Origin: Kumtagia sp044326205
Lineage (GTDB): Bacteria > Pseudomonadota > Alphaproteobacteria > Rhizobiales > Rhizobiaceae
Assembly (NCBI RefSeq): GCF_044326205.1
Contig: NZ_JBIRCY010000001.1
Location: forward strand, 1-64,000
Direction: 5' to 3'
Length of the DNA: 64,000 nt
Shown here: positions 17,669 through 26,195 of the stretch, piece by piece
Position numbering within the stretch: the stretch's first letter is position 1
How the letters are laid out: each line of letters starts with the position of its first letter
The notes under the pieces: model-generated
Seen by the model: only the letters and a program-made list of their open reading frames with translations
Told to the model about the DNA's origin: nothing
Databases searched by the model: none
Program-made: the position numbers and the translations under genes

Positions 17669-18775
17669 TCATATCAGCAGATGGAAGCCGCTCTCCGCAA
17701 CGATCTCACCATTCGCCAGCAGTTCGATGCGATGATGACCTGCAAAATGCTTGCGTGTGGTGAAATCCTTCACCGTCTGGCTGATCGACAGTTCCGCGGC
17801 CGCTCCGGGCGCCAGGTCCAGAACCTTCAGCTTGAACACTTTCCGGTTCGCCACGCCGTTCTTCTTCACGTAATGAACGGCATAGTCGACAACCAGCCGC
17901 TGGGATTCATTCGCCGTTGAAACCAGCCGGGCGGCCAGAGAAACCCGCTCGCCAAGCGCGATCTTTTGCGGCGTCACCGCCATCGCTTCGACCTTGAGCA
18001 GCGGTTTGCCGCCCGCGCCGACCAGCGCCAGCGCGCGCGAATCTCCTTTTTTGATCAAGGTTCTGAGCGCATGCTTGGCGATCCATGACGTCCGCTCGTC
18101 GTCGAGTGGCCACTTTGAAAGCCGGTCCAGCACCCAATCAGGATGGTCCTTGGCGATATCGTTCAGATGGTTGGCGACCGATTTGCGCACATAGAGGCTC
18201 GGGTCGCTTTTCAGCCTTTCGAGGATCGGCGCAACCGGCGACGGGTCCTTGATCAGCGACGGGATACGCACCGCCCAGGGCAGGCGCGGCCGGCAGCCTT
18301 CGCTGGCCAGCCGCCGCACATGTTCGTTCTCGTCGCCAGCCCATTGCTCCATCACCGCCAAGGTCCGGCTGAGGTCACGCAAAAGGAATGGCCGGACCGC
18401 AAATTCCGCCGAGCCGAATTGCGTGAAAAACCGCAACGCTTTCATAGAGATATCAAAATCATCAAGGCCGTAGAGCGCTACAAATTCGGCCAACGAGATC
18501 GCCACGAAACTGTGCCTGAGGTGCGGCGCGAGCGCGGAAAGAACCTCGATATTCCGAGCATAGCCGCCCGGCAGCGCCGCGTGCAAAGCCACCGCCACCT
18601 GCCGCATCCGCTGCATGATGCCGAGCGCGTCGAGATTTTCGGCCGCCCGAGCCATGAAGGTGTCGGTATCGAAGCCGGCCGAGACGGCGGCCGCCTCGCG
18701 CGCGATATGGGCAAGCCGCTCCCGGTCGAAGATTTCCTTCAGCGCTGGCGTACCCGTATCCGATTGTTCCTGCAT
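17669..18775 (-). CDS. DNA alkylation repair protein, AlkC-like with Ig-like tail
   Basis: The 368-residue product has a HEAT-like helical repeat body (LYVRKSVANHLNDIAKDHPDWVL is a clear repeat) and a C-terminal beta-rich region from about 265 (IALGERVSLAARLVS to GHHRIELLANGEIV). HEAT-repeat plus Ig-like architecture is described for the AlkC branch of the AlkC/AlkD DNA glycosylases, which remove 3-methyladenine-type or 3-methylcytosine-type lesions. Substrate choice here is inferred from the architecture. It has no operon partner. Confidence 0.85.
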   Translation of the reverse strand: MQEQSDTGTPALKEIFDRERLAHIAREAAAVSAGFDTDTFMARAAENLDALGIMQRMRQVAVALHAALPGGYARNIEVLSALAPHLRHSFVAISLAEFVALYGLDDFDISMKALRFFTQFGSAEFAVRPFLLRDLSRTLAVMEQWAGDENEHVRRLASEGCRPRLPWAVRIPSLIKDPSPVAPILERLKSDPSLYVRKSVANHLNDIAKDHPDWVLDRLSKWPLDDERTSWIAKHALRTLIKKGDSRALALVGAGGKPLLKVEAMAVTPQKIALGERVSLAARLVSTANESQRLVVDYAVHYVKKNGVANRKVFKLKVLDLAPGAAAELSISQTVKDFTTRKHFAGHHRIELLANGEIVAESGFHLLI

Positions 18776-18929
18776 AACTTTCCGCGCCGCTCAAATCGCC
18801 TGTCCGAGGCATTCATAACACGGCCTGTTGCCGACGATCTGTCAGGAGCGTCGGCTCATTACCGAGACAACTGGATGTTTCCGCGGACGGTCGGACTCGC
18901 TGGAACAGACCTGACGGTATCGGCCGAGG

Positions 18930-20216
18930 CTAACCGTTCGCCGCTACCAGCGCCCTCTCCAGCTTGCCCATGCCTTCCGCCAGAATCTCGTCGGAGATGG
19001 TCAGCGGCATCAGGATGCGGATCGTGTTGGCGTGAACCCCGCAGGACAGCAGCACCAGCCCTTCGGCGAGTGCGGCCTGCGTCACCCGTTTGGTGGCGTC
19101 GGCGTCGGGCTCGGAACCGCCGCGCCCCTTCAGCACGTCGAACGCCACCATGGCGCCGGGTCCGCGGACAAAACCCATCGGCACCGTGTCGTTGCGCTGC
19201 GAAATCCGCCCAAGTTCGCCCTTGATGCGCTCGCCGAGCGCATTGGAGCGGTCGAGAAGTCGTTCTTCTTCAATGACATCCAGCACCGCCAGGGCGGCCG
19301 CGCAGGCGATCGGGCTGCCGGCATAGGTGCCGCCCAGCCCGCCCGGGTCCGGCGCGTCCATGATTGCGGCCTTGCCGACGACGCCCGACAGCGGGAAGCC
19401 GCCGGCCAGCGATTTGGCGATGGTGATCAGGTCCGGCTCGACGCCGGAATTCTCGATGCCGAACAGCTTTCCGGTGCGCGCGAAACCCGTCTGCACCTCG
19501 TCGGCGACCAGCACGATGCCGTGGTCGTCACAGATTTTCCTGAGCGCCTGGAGAAGCTCGACCGGTGCGGGATGGAACCCGCCTTCGCCCTGCACCGGCT
19601 CGATGATGATTGCCGCAACATTGGCCGGGTCGACGTCGGCGCGGAACAGGTACTCTATCGCCCGGAGCGAATCCGCCACCGTCACATTGTCCTGCGGCAC
19701 CGGGAACGGCACGTGCCAGACACCAGCCGGCATCGGCCCGAACTTTTTCTTGTAGGGCGCCACCTTGCCGGTGAGTGCGCTGGTGAACAGGGTGCGGCCG
19801 TGGAAGGAGCCGGAGAAGGCGATGACATTGGTGCGCCCGGTATGAGCGCGGGCGATTTTCATGGCGTTTTCAACCGCTTCCGCGCCGGTCGAAAACAGGA
19901 TGGACTTTGCCTCGCCCTTGAATGGCGCGAGCTTGTTCAGCTTTTCGCACAGCGCGATGTAGGGCTCGTAGGGCACGATCTGGAAGGCCGTATGGGTGAA
20001 GGCGTCGAGCTGCGCCTTGACTGCCGCAATCACCTTCGGGTGGCGATGGCCTGTATTCAGCACCGCGATGCCGCCGGCGAAATCGATGAAGCGGCGGCCG
20101 TCCCTGTCCCAAAGCTCGGAATTTTCCGCCCGCTCGGCGAAGACAGGATAGGCGGTTGCCACCCCGCGCGGTATCGCGGCGACGCGGCGGGACTGGAGCG
20201 ATGCGTTTTCGGACAT
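18930..20216 (-). CDS. gabT: 4-aminobutyrate aminotransferase
   Basis: The 428-residue product is a class III PLP-dependent aminotransferase with FIDFAGGIAVLNTGHRHP, ILFSTGAEAVENAMKIAR, VADEVQTGFARTGKLF and the PLP-lysine segment ITIAKSLAGGFPLSG. It transfers the amino group of GABA to 2-oxoglutarate, giving succinate semialdehyde, in the cytoplasm. The ATG at 20216 follows GAGGAAAA. No gabD lies nearby, so related omega-amino acids may also be substrates. Confidence 0.93.
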   Translation of the reverse strand: MSENASLQSRRVAAIPRGVATAYPVFAERAENSELWDRDGRRFIDFAGGIAVLNTGHRHPKVIAAVKAQLDAFTHTAFQIVPYEPYIALCEKLNKLAPFKGEAKSILFSTGAEAVENAMKIARAHTGRTNVIAFSGSFHGRTLFTSALTGKVAPYKKKFGPMPAGVWHVPFPVPQDNVTVADSLRAIEYLFRADVDPANVAAIIIEPVQGEGGFHPAPVELLQALRKICDDHGIVLVADEVQTGFARTGKLFGIENSGVEPDLITIAKSLAGGFPLSGVVGKAAIMDAPDPGGLGGTYAGSPIACAAALAVLDVIEEERLLDRSNALGERIKGELGRISQRNDTVPMGFVRGPGAMVAFDVLKGRGGSEPDADATKRVTQAALAEGLVLLSCGVHANTIRILMPLTISDEILAEGMGKLERALVAANG

Positions 20217-20417
20217 GGTTTTCCTCAAGATTCGTAAACAGCAATCGGCGGGGATGTTTTCCGCGCCTTCTCGGCCATCACTATAGCGTGATGGCCCGGC
20301 TTTGTATGGCGCACAGGCAAAAATCCGCTGCGGCCAGCGGCGAAGCAATCCCTACGATTGACCGGACACCTCCTCCCGTCCAAAAAGCCAGAACTGGAGC
20401 CTAATAGGAAAGTCGCA

Positions 20418-20876
20418 TTGAGCGAATACCCGTATCCGTCGGATTGGGACTTGGCGTGGCTTGCATCCGATAGGAGCAACTACCTCGCAGCCTTCATCAC
20501 GGCTGGTTCAGGACCGATACCTATCAGCTTGTTGCCTCAACTTAACCGCTATGAGGCAAGCGAGAATCTGGAGTATCTAATGCTCCAGCTACCCATCGTT
20601 TCGGAAGCTTGTCTCCTGGTTACGGTACCCACCCCCGATAGCTATATTGAGCTTGCTAGGCGCGGTCTCTACGTTTTCGATTTGAATGACGTTCATCGGA
20701 CTACAGCCTACAGCTACGCCTACGAGGCGGTTGCTGCGCCGACCTTTCCGATCAGAGCTACTTCTCTGAGCGGCAAACTTGCCAGGACTGCGTCCGAGCA
20801 AAACTTGGCTAAGGTTCGCTTTGACGAAAATCGGCTTATTGACATTTCATCATACCTCGACTGCTCGTCGTCCTGA
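20418..20876 (+). CDS. Orphan protein with immunity-like N-terminus
   Basis: A TTG at 20418 with AGGAAA upstream gives a 152-residue product; a longer reading from 20358 has no ribosome binding site. The segment DLAWLASDRSNYLAAFITAGSGPIP resembles the opening of many small accessory or immunity-type proteins, in which a Trp/Asp strand is followed by an A-x-F-x-(S/T)-x-G-G-x-x-P turn. Codon use is less GC-biased than in its neighbours. No toxin gene is adjacent. The immunity idea is weak; horizontal acquisition is more secure. Confidence 0.55.
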   Translation: MSEYPYPSDWDLAWLASDRSNYLAAFITAGSGPIPISLLPQLNRYEASENLEYLMLQLPIVSEACLLVTVPTPDSYIELARRGLYVFDLNDVHRTTAYSYAYEAVAAPTFPIRATSLSGKLARTASEQNLAKVRFDENRLIDISSYLDCSSS

Positions 20877-20989
20877 CGGGAAAGGCGAGGCTGACTTGGT
20901 GGGCAAATTCTCTGTCGCCAATTATTCGTTGCGGTTGCGCTGTCGCAAAACTGCGCTAAACCTGCGGCGACATTCGATCGGAGGAATTC

Positions 20990-22156
20990 ATGGCCGGGAC
21001 ATTCGTGATTGCGCAGGGCGGCGGCCCGACCGCGGTGATCAACCAGACCATGGTGGGCGCGGCGCTCGAGGTGCGCAAGCGGCATCCCGGGGCAAAGGTG
21101 CTTGGCGCGCTGCATGGTGTGCGCGGCATCCGCGACGGCAACTATGTCGACCTGACGGAAATCCCGGAGGCCGAATTGCGCCGCATCGCCGGCACGCCGA
21201 GTGCAGCGCTGGGCTCGACCCGCGACAAGCCGGACGCCGCCTATTGCGAGGTGGTGCTGAAGGGGCTCCAGAAGATAGATACCCAAGCCTTCATCTATAT
21301 CGGCGGCAACGACACGTCGGGTACGCAGCAGATCCTGACCGAGGCGTCGGGCGGCAAGATCGCCTTCGTGCATGCGCCGAAGACGATCGACAACGATCTG
21401 GAAGAAAACGACCACACGCCGGGTTTCATCTCGGCCGCCGAATATGTCGCCGGCGCGTTTCTCACCGCCGACCTCGATTTCCGGGCGCTGCCCGGCATCT
21501 ATGTGGCGATCGTCATGGGCCGCCACGCCGGCTTCCTCACCGCCGCCTCCGCCGCCTGGCGGATCGACGGAGATTCTGGGCCACATCTGATCTACGTGCC
21601 GGAACGCGCCTTCTCGCCAAAACAGTTCGTCGACGACGTCAAGCGCACGTTGGCGAAACACAAGCGCTGCATCGTGGCCGTCTCGGAAGGCGTCACCGCC
21701 GAGGACGGGCGTGCGCTGGTCGAGACCCTGGTGCCGCCGGAGAAACTGGAGCGCGACGCGCATGGTAATCTGAAACTGTCGGGCGGTGATCTCGGCATGG
21801 CGTTCGAGCATGCGCTGAAGGAAGGCGTCCCGGGCGCGCGCGCCCGCGTCGACGCGCTGGGCTACATGCCGCGCGGTTTCGTCGGCGCGATCTCCAAGGT
21901 CGACCAGCAGGAGGCCTTCGACGCCGGCGCCTTCGCGGTTGCCGTGGCGGGGGAAGGCGGCGGCTCGGTGGCACTGCAGGTCGAGAACGGCAAGACCGCG
22001 CTGCGCAAAGTTCCACTGATCAACGTCGCCGGAAAGACGCGGCATATGCCCGACGATTTTCTCGACACCGCCGGCACCGGGCTCGCGCCGGCCGGAAAAG
22101 CCTATTTCGAGCGGCTGGTGCCGAAAAAATACGACGTCGGCAAACCGTTCGTCTGA
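20990..22156 (+). CDS. pfp: Pyrophosphate-dependent 6-phosphofructokinase
   Basis: The 388-residue product is a PFKA-superfamily enzyme. GGND at 105-108 and PKTIDND at 130-136 carry the Asp and Lys that mark pyrophosphate-using enzymes in place of the two glycines of ATP users. MGRHAGFLTA is the fructose-6-phosphate region. It interconverts fructose 6-phosphate and fructose 1,6-bisphosphate reversibly in the cytoplasm. GGAGGAATTC lies just before the ATG. The potassium-channel gene follows after 17 bp. Confidence 0.9.
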   Translation: MAGTFVIAQGGGPTAVINQTMVGAALEVRKRHPGAKVLGALHGVRGIRDGNYVDLTEIPEAELRRIAGTPSAALGSTRDKPDAAYCEVVLKGLQKIDTQAFIYIGGNDTSGTQQILTEASGGKIAFVHAPKTIDNDLEENDHTPGFISAAEYVAGAFLTADLDFRALPGIYVAIVMGRHAGFLTAASAAWRIDGDSGPHLIYVPERAFSPKQFVDDVKRTLAKHKRCIVAVSEGVTAEDGRALVETLVPPEKLERDAHGNLKLSGGDLGMAFEHALKEGVPGARARVDALGYMPRGFVGAISKVDQQEAFDAGAFAVAVAGEGGGSVALQVENGKTALRKVPLINVAGKTRHMPDDFLDTAGTGLAPAGKAYFERLVPKKYDVGKPFV

Positions 22157-22173
22157 GGCGCGCCGAGACCTCG

Positions 22174-22980
22174 ATGTCCCGTCACACCCGGCTGCGGCGC
22201 TGGCTCTATATCCGCCTCGAGCCGACAGCGTGGCACAGGAAAGGCCTGTCGCGGCTCAACAAGTTCATCGTGCTGGTCATCGCCGCCGCCGTGCTGGTGG
22301 CGATCCTGGAAAGCGAGCCTACGATTTATTTGGGCCGGGAAAATCTCTTCCTCGGCCTCGAACTGGTCTTCGGTTCGATCTTCCTGGTTGAATATCTGGC
22401 GCGGCTGTGGACCTCGGCGGAGGACCCCCGATATGGCGGCGGCTTTTTGGGTTATGTCCGCTACGCGCTGTCGCTACCGGCGATCATCGACTTGCTCGCC
22501 ATGTCGACGCTGTTCCTCACCTTCTACGGCAACGAGACCTCGCTGCTGCGGCTGTTCCGGCTGCTGCGCATCCTGTCGCTGGCAAAGCTCGGGCGCTATT
22601 CCAGAGCCTTCAACGCCATCGGCCACGCCGTCTATTCGCGCCGCTACGAACTGCTGATGAGCCTGATGATCGCCACCGTGCTGCTGCTGGTGTCGTCGAC
22701 GCTGCTCTACATCATCGAGGGCGAAGGCCAGCCCGCCGCTTTCGGCTCGATCCCGCGCGCCATGTGGTGGTCGATCGCCACGCTGACCACGGTGGGTTAC
22801 GGCGACGTCATTCCGGCCACGCCGATAGGCAAGATGCTGGCCGGGCTGACGGCGATCACCGGCATCGGCCTGATCGCCATGCCGACCGGCATCCTGGCCG
22901 CCGCCTTCAGCGACGCCATCCAGCAGCACCGGGCCGCGCAGGAGAGGGAGCGGGAGGAGAGAGACAACAGAATGTCGTGA
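22174..22980 (+). CDS. Voltage-gated-type potassium channel
   Basis: The 268-residue product has six transmembrane segments between about 30 and 240. An arginine-bearing S4-like helix (LLRLFRLLRILSLAKLGRYSR, near 124-144) and the potassium filter TTVGYGD at 205-211 are visible. It should form a tetrameric inner-membrane potassium channel. The C-terminus is a short charged tail without an RCK domain. It follows pfp closely and is probably co-transcribed. Confidence 0.92.
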   Translation: MSRHTRLRRWLYIRLEPTAWHRKGLSRLNKFIVLVIAAAVLVAILESEPTIYLGRENLFLGLELVFGSIFLVEYLARLWTSAEDPRYGGGFLGYVRYALSLPAIIDLLAMSTLFLTFYGNETSLLRLFRLLRILSLAKLGRYSRAFNAIGHAVYSRRYELLMSLMIATVLLLVSSTLLYIIEGEGQPAAFGSIPRAMWWSIATLTTVGYGDVIPATPIGKMLAGLTAITGIGLIAMPTGILAAAFSDAIQQHRAAQEREREERDNRMS

Positions 22981-23137
22981 TCTTCCAGCGTTTCCCTTGC
23001 GATCCCAAAAGGGAGCAAGGATGCTGGCGGACTGATCGGCCCGTCAAAAACGCGCAGACAGCATCCATCGCCGCCGAGGGGCGGAAAAATCCGCGCCGGC
23101 CGGAAATCCTTCGCTTTTCACGTCCAGTTTGCCGCCG

Positions 23138-24091
23138 TCATGACGTGTCGGGGCGCAGCGGGTTCAGCGCGTCCAAGGCCAGCGCATGGGCATGCGCCAG
23201 AATCTCGTCGACCTCGCGCACGTTCTTGCGGCGCCGGGCGTCGGGGTCGCAGGGCGACAGCCGGCCGCCGGGCGGCCGGCCAAGCCACAGTGGCCGTGTC
23301 CGCTGGAACCGGACCGTGCCGCGCGCCGTTCTGCCGCGCACGACTACGGCGCTGCCGATTTGCCGCATTTCCGCGACCGCCGCGTCGCATCGCGCCTTCC
23401 AGCGGGCGAACCGTTTTGCCTGTCCCGGCAGGTCGTCGAGCGCCGCGCCCAGCGCCTGGAGCCGCAAGCCGAGACGCGCCGCATCGATCGGGTCGTCCGG
23501 CGATGGCGGCGGCGGCAGCGGAGACGGCTCGCTGAAGCCGGGAACTGAAATGCGCGGCACGCCGCGCGCCGGTACATAGCGGCGGCGGACGCGGAACGGA
23601 TACTTTTGGGGATCGAACAGCGGCAGGCTGATGGTGCGGGGCCTGGCGGCGCGGAGAGCAACGGCCCTCCTCGCTGCTTCGGCACGCCTGAGATCGTCAT
23701 TCGACACGGTGACGGCGAGGCCGAGGCGGCGCATGGCGGCCGCCGTGTCCACTGGCTTCGGTTTTCGCGGGCGCAGCGGCGGCAAGGTCACCACGATGCC
23801 GTGCGCCGCCGCGATGACGAGGCGCCGCGCGGCGGATTCGGCGGGACGCAGCAGCCGCAAGATGGCGCGGTAGAGATGGCGGGGAAGCGTAAGTGCCGGG
23901 TCAAGTGCCGGGGACAGTTTACTTTTTTCCGCCAGCGCCTCGTTCTGAACCTCCGGGCCCTTCTGCGGAAAGAAAGTAAACTGTCCCCCTGCGCCAAACC
24001 CCATCTCGGCCATGCCGACGAGCATCAGGAGGATGCGCTTCAGCGCCTCCACGTTTCGCTCGATTGCCGCATTTCCGTCGATCAACTCCAC
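23138..24091 (-). CDS. Conserved-type hypothetical protein with internal palindromic insertion
   Basis: A GTG at 24091 with GGAGGA seven bases upstream is chosen; the frame stays open to 24214 without a ribosome site. The 317-residue product starts VELIDGNAAIERNVEALKR and is Arg/Pro-rich. Its middle (LPLFDPQKYPFR, PRISVPGFSEPSP) and C-terminal helices (VDEILAHAHALALDALNPL) look like an uncharacterised rhizobial family. Residues encoded around 23891-23995 (GQFTFFPQKGPEVQNEA to KSKLSPALDPA) come from a repeat element inserted in frame. Its function is unknown; it has no signal peptide or membrane segment. Confidence 0.65.
   Translation of the reverse strand: MELIDGNAAIERNVEALKRILLMLVGMAEMGFGAGGQFTFFPQKGPEVQNEALAEKSKLSPALDPALTLPRHLYRAILRLLRPAESAARRLVIAAAHGIVVTLPPLRPRKPKPVDTAAAMRRLGLAVTVSNDDLRRAEAARRAVALRAARPRTISLPLFDPQKYPFRVRRRYVPARGVPRISVPGFSEPSPLPPPPSPDDPIDAARLGLRLQALGAALDDLPGQAKRFARWKARCDAAVAEMRQIGSAVVVRGRTARGTVRFQRTRPLWLGRPPGGRLSPCDPDARRRKNVREVDEILAHAHALALDALNPLRPDTS
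23910..23988. repeat. Palindromic repeat element inside a coding gene
   Basis: The arms 23910-23932 and 23965-23988 are complementary except for one extra base in the right arm, around a 32-base loop. The outer sequence ggggacagtttacttt resembles dispersed REP-like elements. A direct repeat, aagtgccggg, occurs at 23891-23900 and, with one base changed, at 23903-23912. The insertion keeps the host reading frame open. Confidence 0.8.
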
Positions 24092-24787
24092 CGCCGCTTC
24101 CTCCGGACAAGGCCGGCACGCAGCATAGAACATATAGGGAACATTGGCAAGTGTCCAAGGAAAATAATCCTTTGCATTGGCGGTACGGCGAAACTGCCGT
24201 CTCGGCGTCAGCACAACACATTGAAAAGGAATGATTTTTCGGGCGGTGGCGGCCCGCGTCGGCGCCTACCCGGCCTGGACGCAAGGCCGGTCGAAAACAA
24301 TGTCATGCCTGTAAAGCCAAGCAGAAACAGATAGTTGGTGGCAACCCGCGTGGAATCTTGCGTAATAAGCATGACCAAGGGGCCGGCAAGGCCGACAAAG
24401 CCGCGATCGGGGCGATCATGGAAACCCCGGGGTAAAACTGTCCCGGATTCAGACCGTGTTCTGGCTCCGGTTGTGGAATCTCAAGCCGGGACATTCGCGT
24501 GCTGTCCCGGCGGATGGCATTGAATTGCGGGGTGCGCCTGGTGGAACCGGCTGCCTACGTGTGCGCTTTCAGGGCGTTACCCGGCAAGCGGCGGGTTGAG
24601 GCGGGCAAAACCTTCCTGTCGACGGACGAGATTGAATCGCATCGGCGAAGCTGTCTGTCGAAGCCCGCCCAACCAGCTTGGCGGCCAGAGCCCATTGCGG
24701 TGGCACATGAGACGTGCGAACCCTGCGGAGTTGAATGTCCGATGCGGGACGCTTTGCCGGCACCGGTTGCAATGTGAGGGCTCCAGA
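24092..24787. other. Intergenic region of about 700 bp
   Basis: No supported gene is found. Short frames on both strands lack ribosome sites and recognisable products. A stretch near 24430-24445 (gtaaaactgtccc) weakly recalls the arm of the palindromic element at 23910-23988, so mobile-element debris is possible. The last 100 bases should hold the promoter of the MFS gene. Confidence 0.4.
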
Positions 24788-26164
24788 ATGACCGCAACCA
24801 CCGCCGGTGCCGTTCCGCGGCGCGGCATCTGGGGCTGGATGCTGTTCGACTGGGCGGCGCAACCCTTCTTCACCGTGGTCACCACCTTCATCTTCGGCCC
24901 ATATTTCGTGTCGCGCATGGCCGGCGACTCTACGTTGGGATTGGCCGCCTGGGGCTGGGGCGTGGGCGCCGCCGGCCTCGCCATCGCCATCCTGTCGCCG
25001 GTGCTGGGCTCGATCGCCGACCAGACCGGACGCAAGAAGCCTTGGATCATGTTCTTCGCGGCGATCAAGATCACCTGCCTTACGATGCTCTGGTATGCGG
25101 CGCCGGGGTCGAGCCTTGTCGAAGTGCTTTTCTTCTTCTGCCTCGCCACCATCGCCGCCGAATTTTCAATCGTCTTCAACGATTCGATGATGCCGCGCCT
25201 GTTCTCGAAAGAGGAAACTGGCCGGGTGTCCAATATCGCCTGGGGCCTCGGCTATCTCGGCGGCATGATCGCGCTGATCTTCGTCGTCACCTTGCTCGCT
25301 GCCTTGCCGGGGACCGGCAGGACCATCGTCGGCCTACCGCCTCTATTCGGGCTCGATCAGGCGCAGGGCGAGGACGCCCGCGCCACCGGGCCGCTGGCAG
25401 CGTTGTGGTACTTCGTATTCATCCTGCCGATGTTGTTCTTCACGCCGGATGGCGCTCGGGGCATGCCGCTTGGCCCGGCGATCCGCACCGGCCTTTCCGA
25501 ACTGAGATCAACCCTCACGGAAGTGCGCCAGCGGTTCGGCCTTGTCCGCTTTCTCGTCGCCCGCATGGTCTATCAGGACGGCGTCAACGCGCTGCTGGCG
25601 CTGGGTGGGGCCTTTGCGGCAAAGATGTTTGGCTGGACAGTAACCGAATTCGGCATCTACGGCATCATCCTCAACGTCATCGCCATATTCGGCTGCTTCG
25701 CGGCGAGCCGCCTCGACACCGCTTTCGGCTCGAAATGGGTGGTGATCGTCTCTCTGATCCTGCTGACGCTTGCGACGATCGGCATTGTCTCGACCGGGCC
25801 AGGTTTCACCCTGTTCGGGCTGGTCGAATTGTCCACCGCCGACAGCGGCGGCATGTTCGGCACCGCGGCGGAGAAGGCCTATATCGCCTACGGCCTGCTG
25901 ATCGGCATTGCCTTCGGGCCTGTGCAGGCGTCGTCGCGCTCCTATCTGGCGCGCAGCGTGACGGCGGAGGAGGCAGGACGCTATTTCGGCATCTACGCGC
26001 TCGCCGGACGGGCCACCAGCTTTGCGGCGCCAACCCTCGTCGCGACGGTCGCGGCCGTCACCGGGTCCGACCCGGCCGGCATGGCGATGATCCTGCTGTT
26101 CCTGGTCGGCGGCCTGCTTGTCCTGCTGCGCACACCCTATCCGGCCGATCGGCCCGCCGGCTGA
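24788..26164 (+). CDS. MFS transporter, UMF1/Atg22-like
   Basis: The 458-residue product has about 12 transmembrane helices. The opening WGWMLFDWAAQPFFTVVTTF and GSIADQTGRKKPW motif are typical of the UMF1 branch of the major facilitator superfamily, which includes yeast Atg22. The substrate is unknown; small metabolites or amino acids are suggested by relatives. The ATG at 24788 has GAGGG upstream. It converges with purH, with 31 bp between the stops. Confidence 0.88.
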   Translation: MTATTAGAVPRRGIWGWMLFDWAAQPFFTVVTTFIFGPYFVSRMAGDSTLGLAAWGWGVGAAGLAIAILSPVLGSIADQTGRKKPWIMFFAAIKITCLTMLWYAAPGSSLVEVLFFFCLATIAAEFSIVFNDSMMPRLFSKEETGRVSNIAWGLGYLGGMIALIFVVTLLAALPGTGRTIVGLPPLFGLDQAQGEDARATGPLAALWYFVFILPMLFFTPDGARGMPLGPAIRTGLSELRSTLTEVRQRFGLVRFLVARMVYQDGVNALLALGGAFAAKMFGWTVTEFGIYGIILNVIAIFGCFAASRLDTAFGSKWVVIVSLILLTLATIGIVSTGPGFTLFGLVELSTADSGGMFGTAAEKAYIAYGLLIGIAFGPVQASSRSYLARSVTAEEAGRYFGIYALAGRATSFAAPTLVATVAAVTGSDPAGMAMILLFLVGGLLVLLRTPYPADRPAG

Positions 26165-26175
26165 GTCCTGCCCTG

Positions 26176-26187
26176 CCCGCCGGCGGG
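26176..26187. terminator. Short GC palindrome between convergent genes
   Basis: cccgccggcggg is a perfect 12-base palindrome midway between the stops of the MFS gene and purH. It may act as a weak bidirectional terminator, but it has no T-run. Confidence 0.3.
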
Positions 26188-26195
26188 AAGCCGCA

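Noticed and set aside
24303..24523. Short open frames on both strands in the 24.1-24.8 kb gap
   Set aside because: No ribosome binding site, no conserved motif and Pro/Arg-rich random composition; possibly mobile-element debris, but not enough to call.
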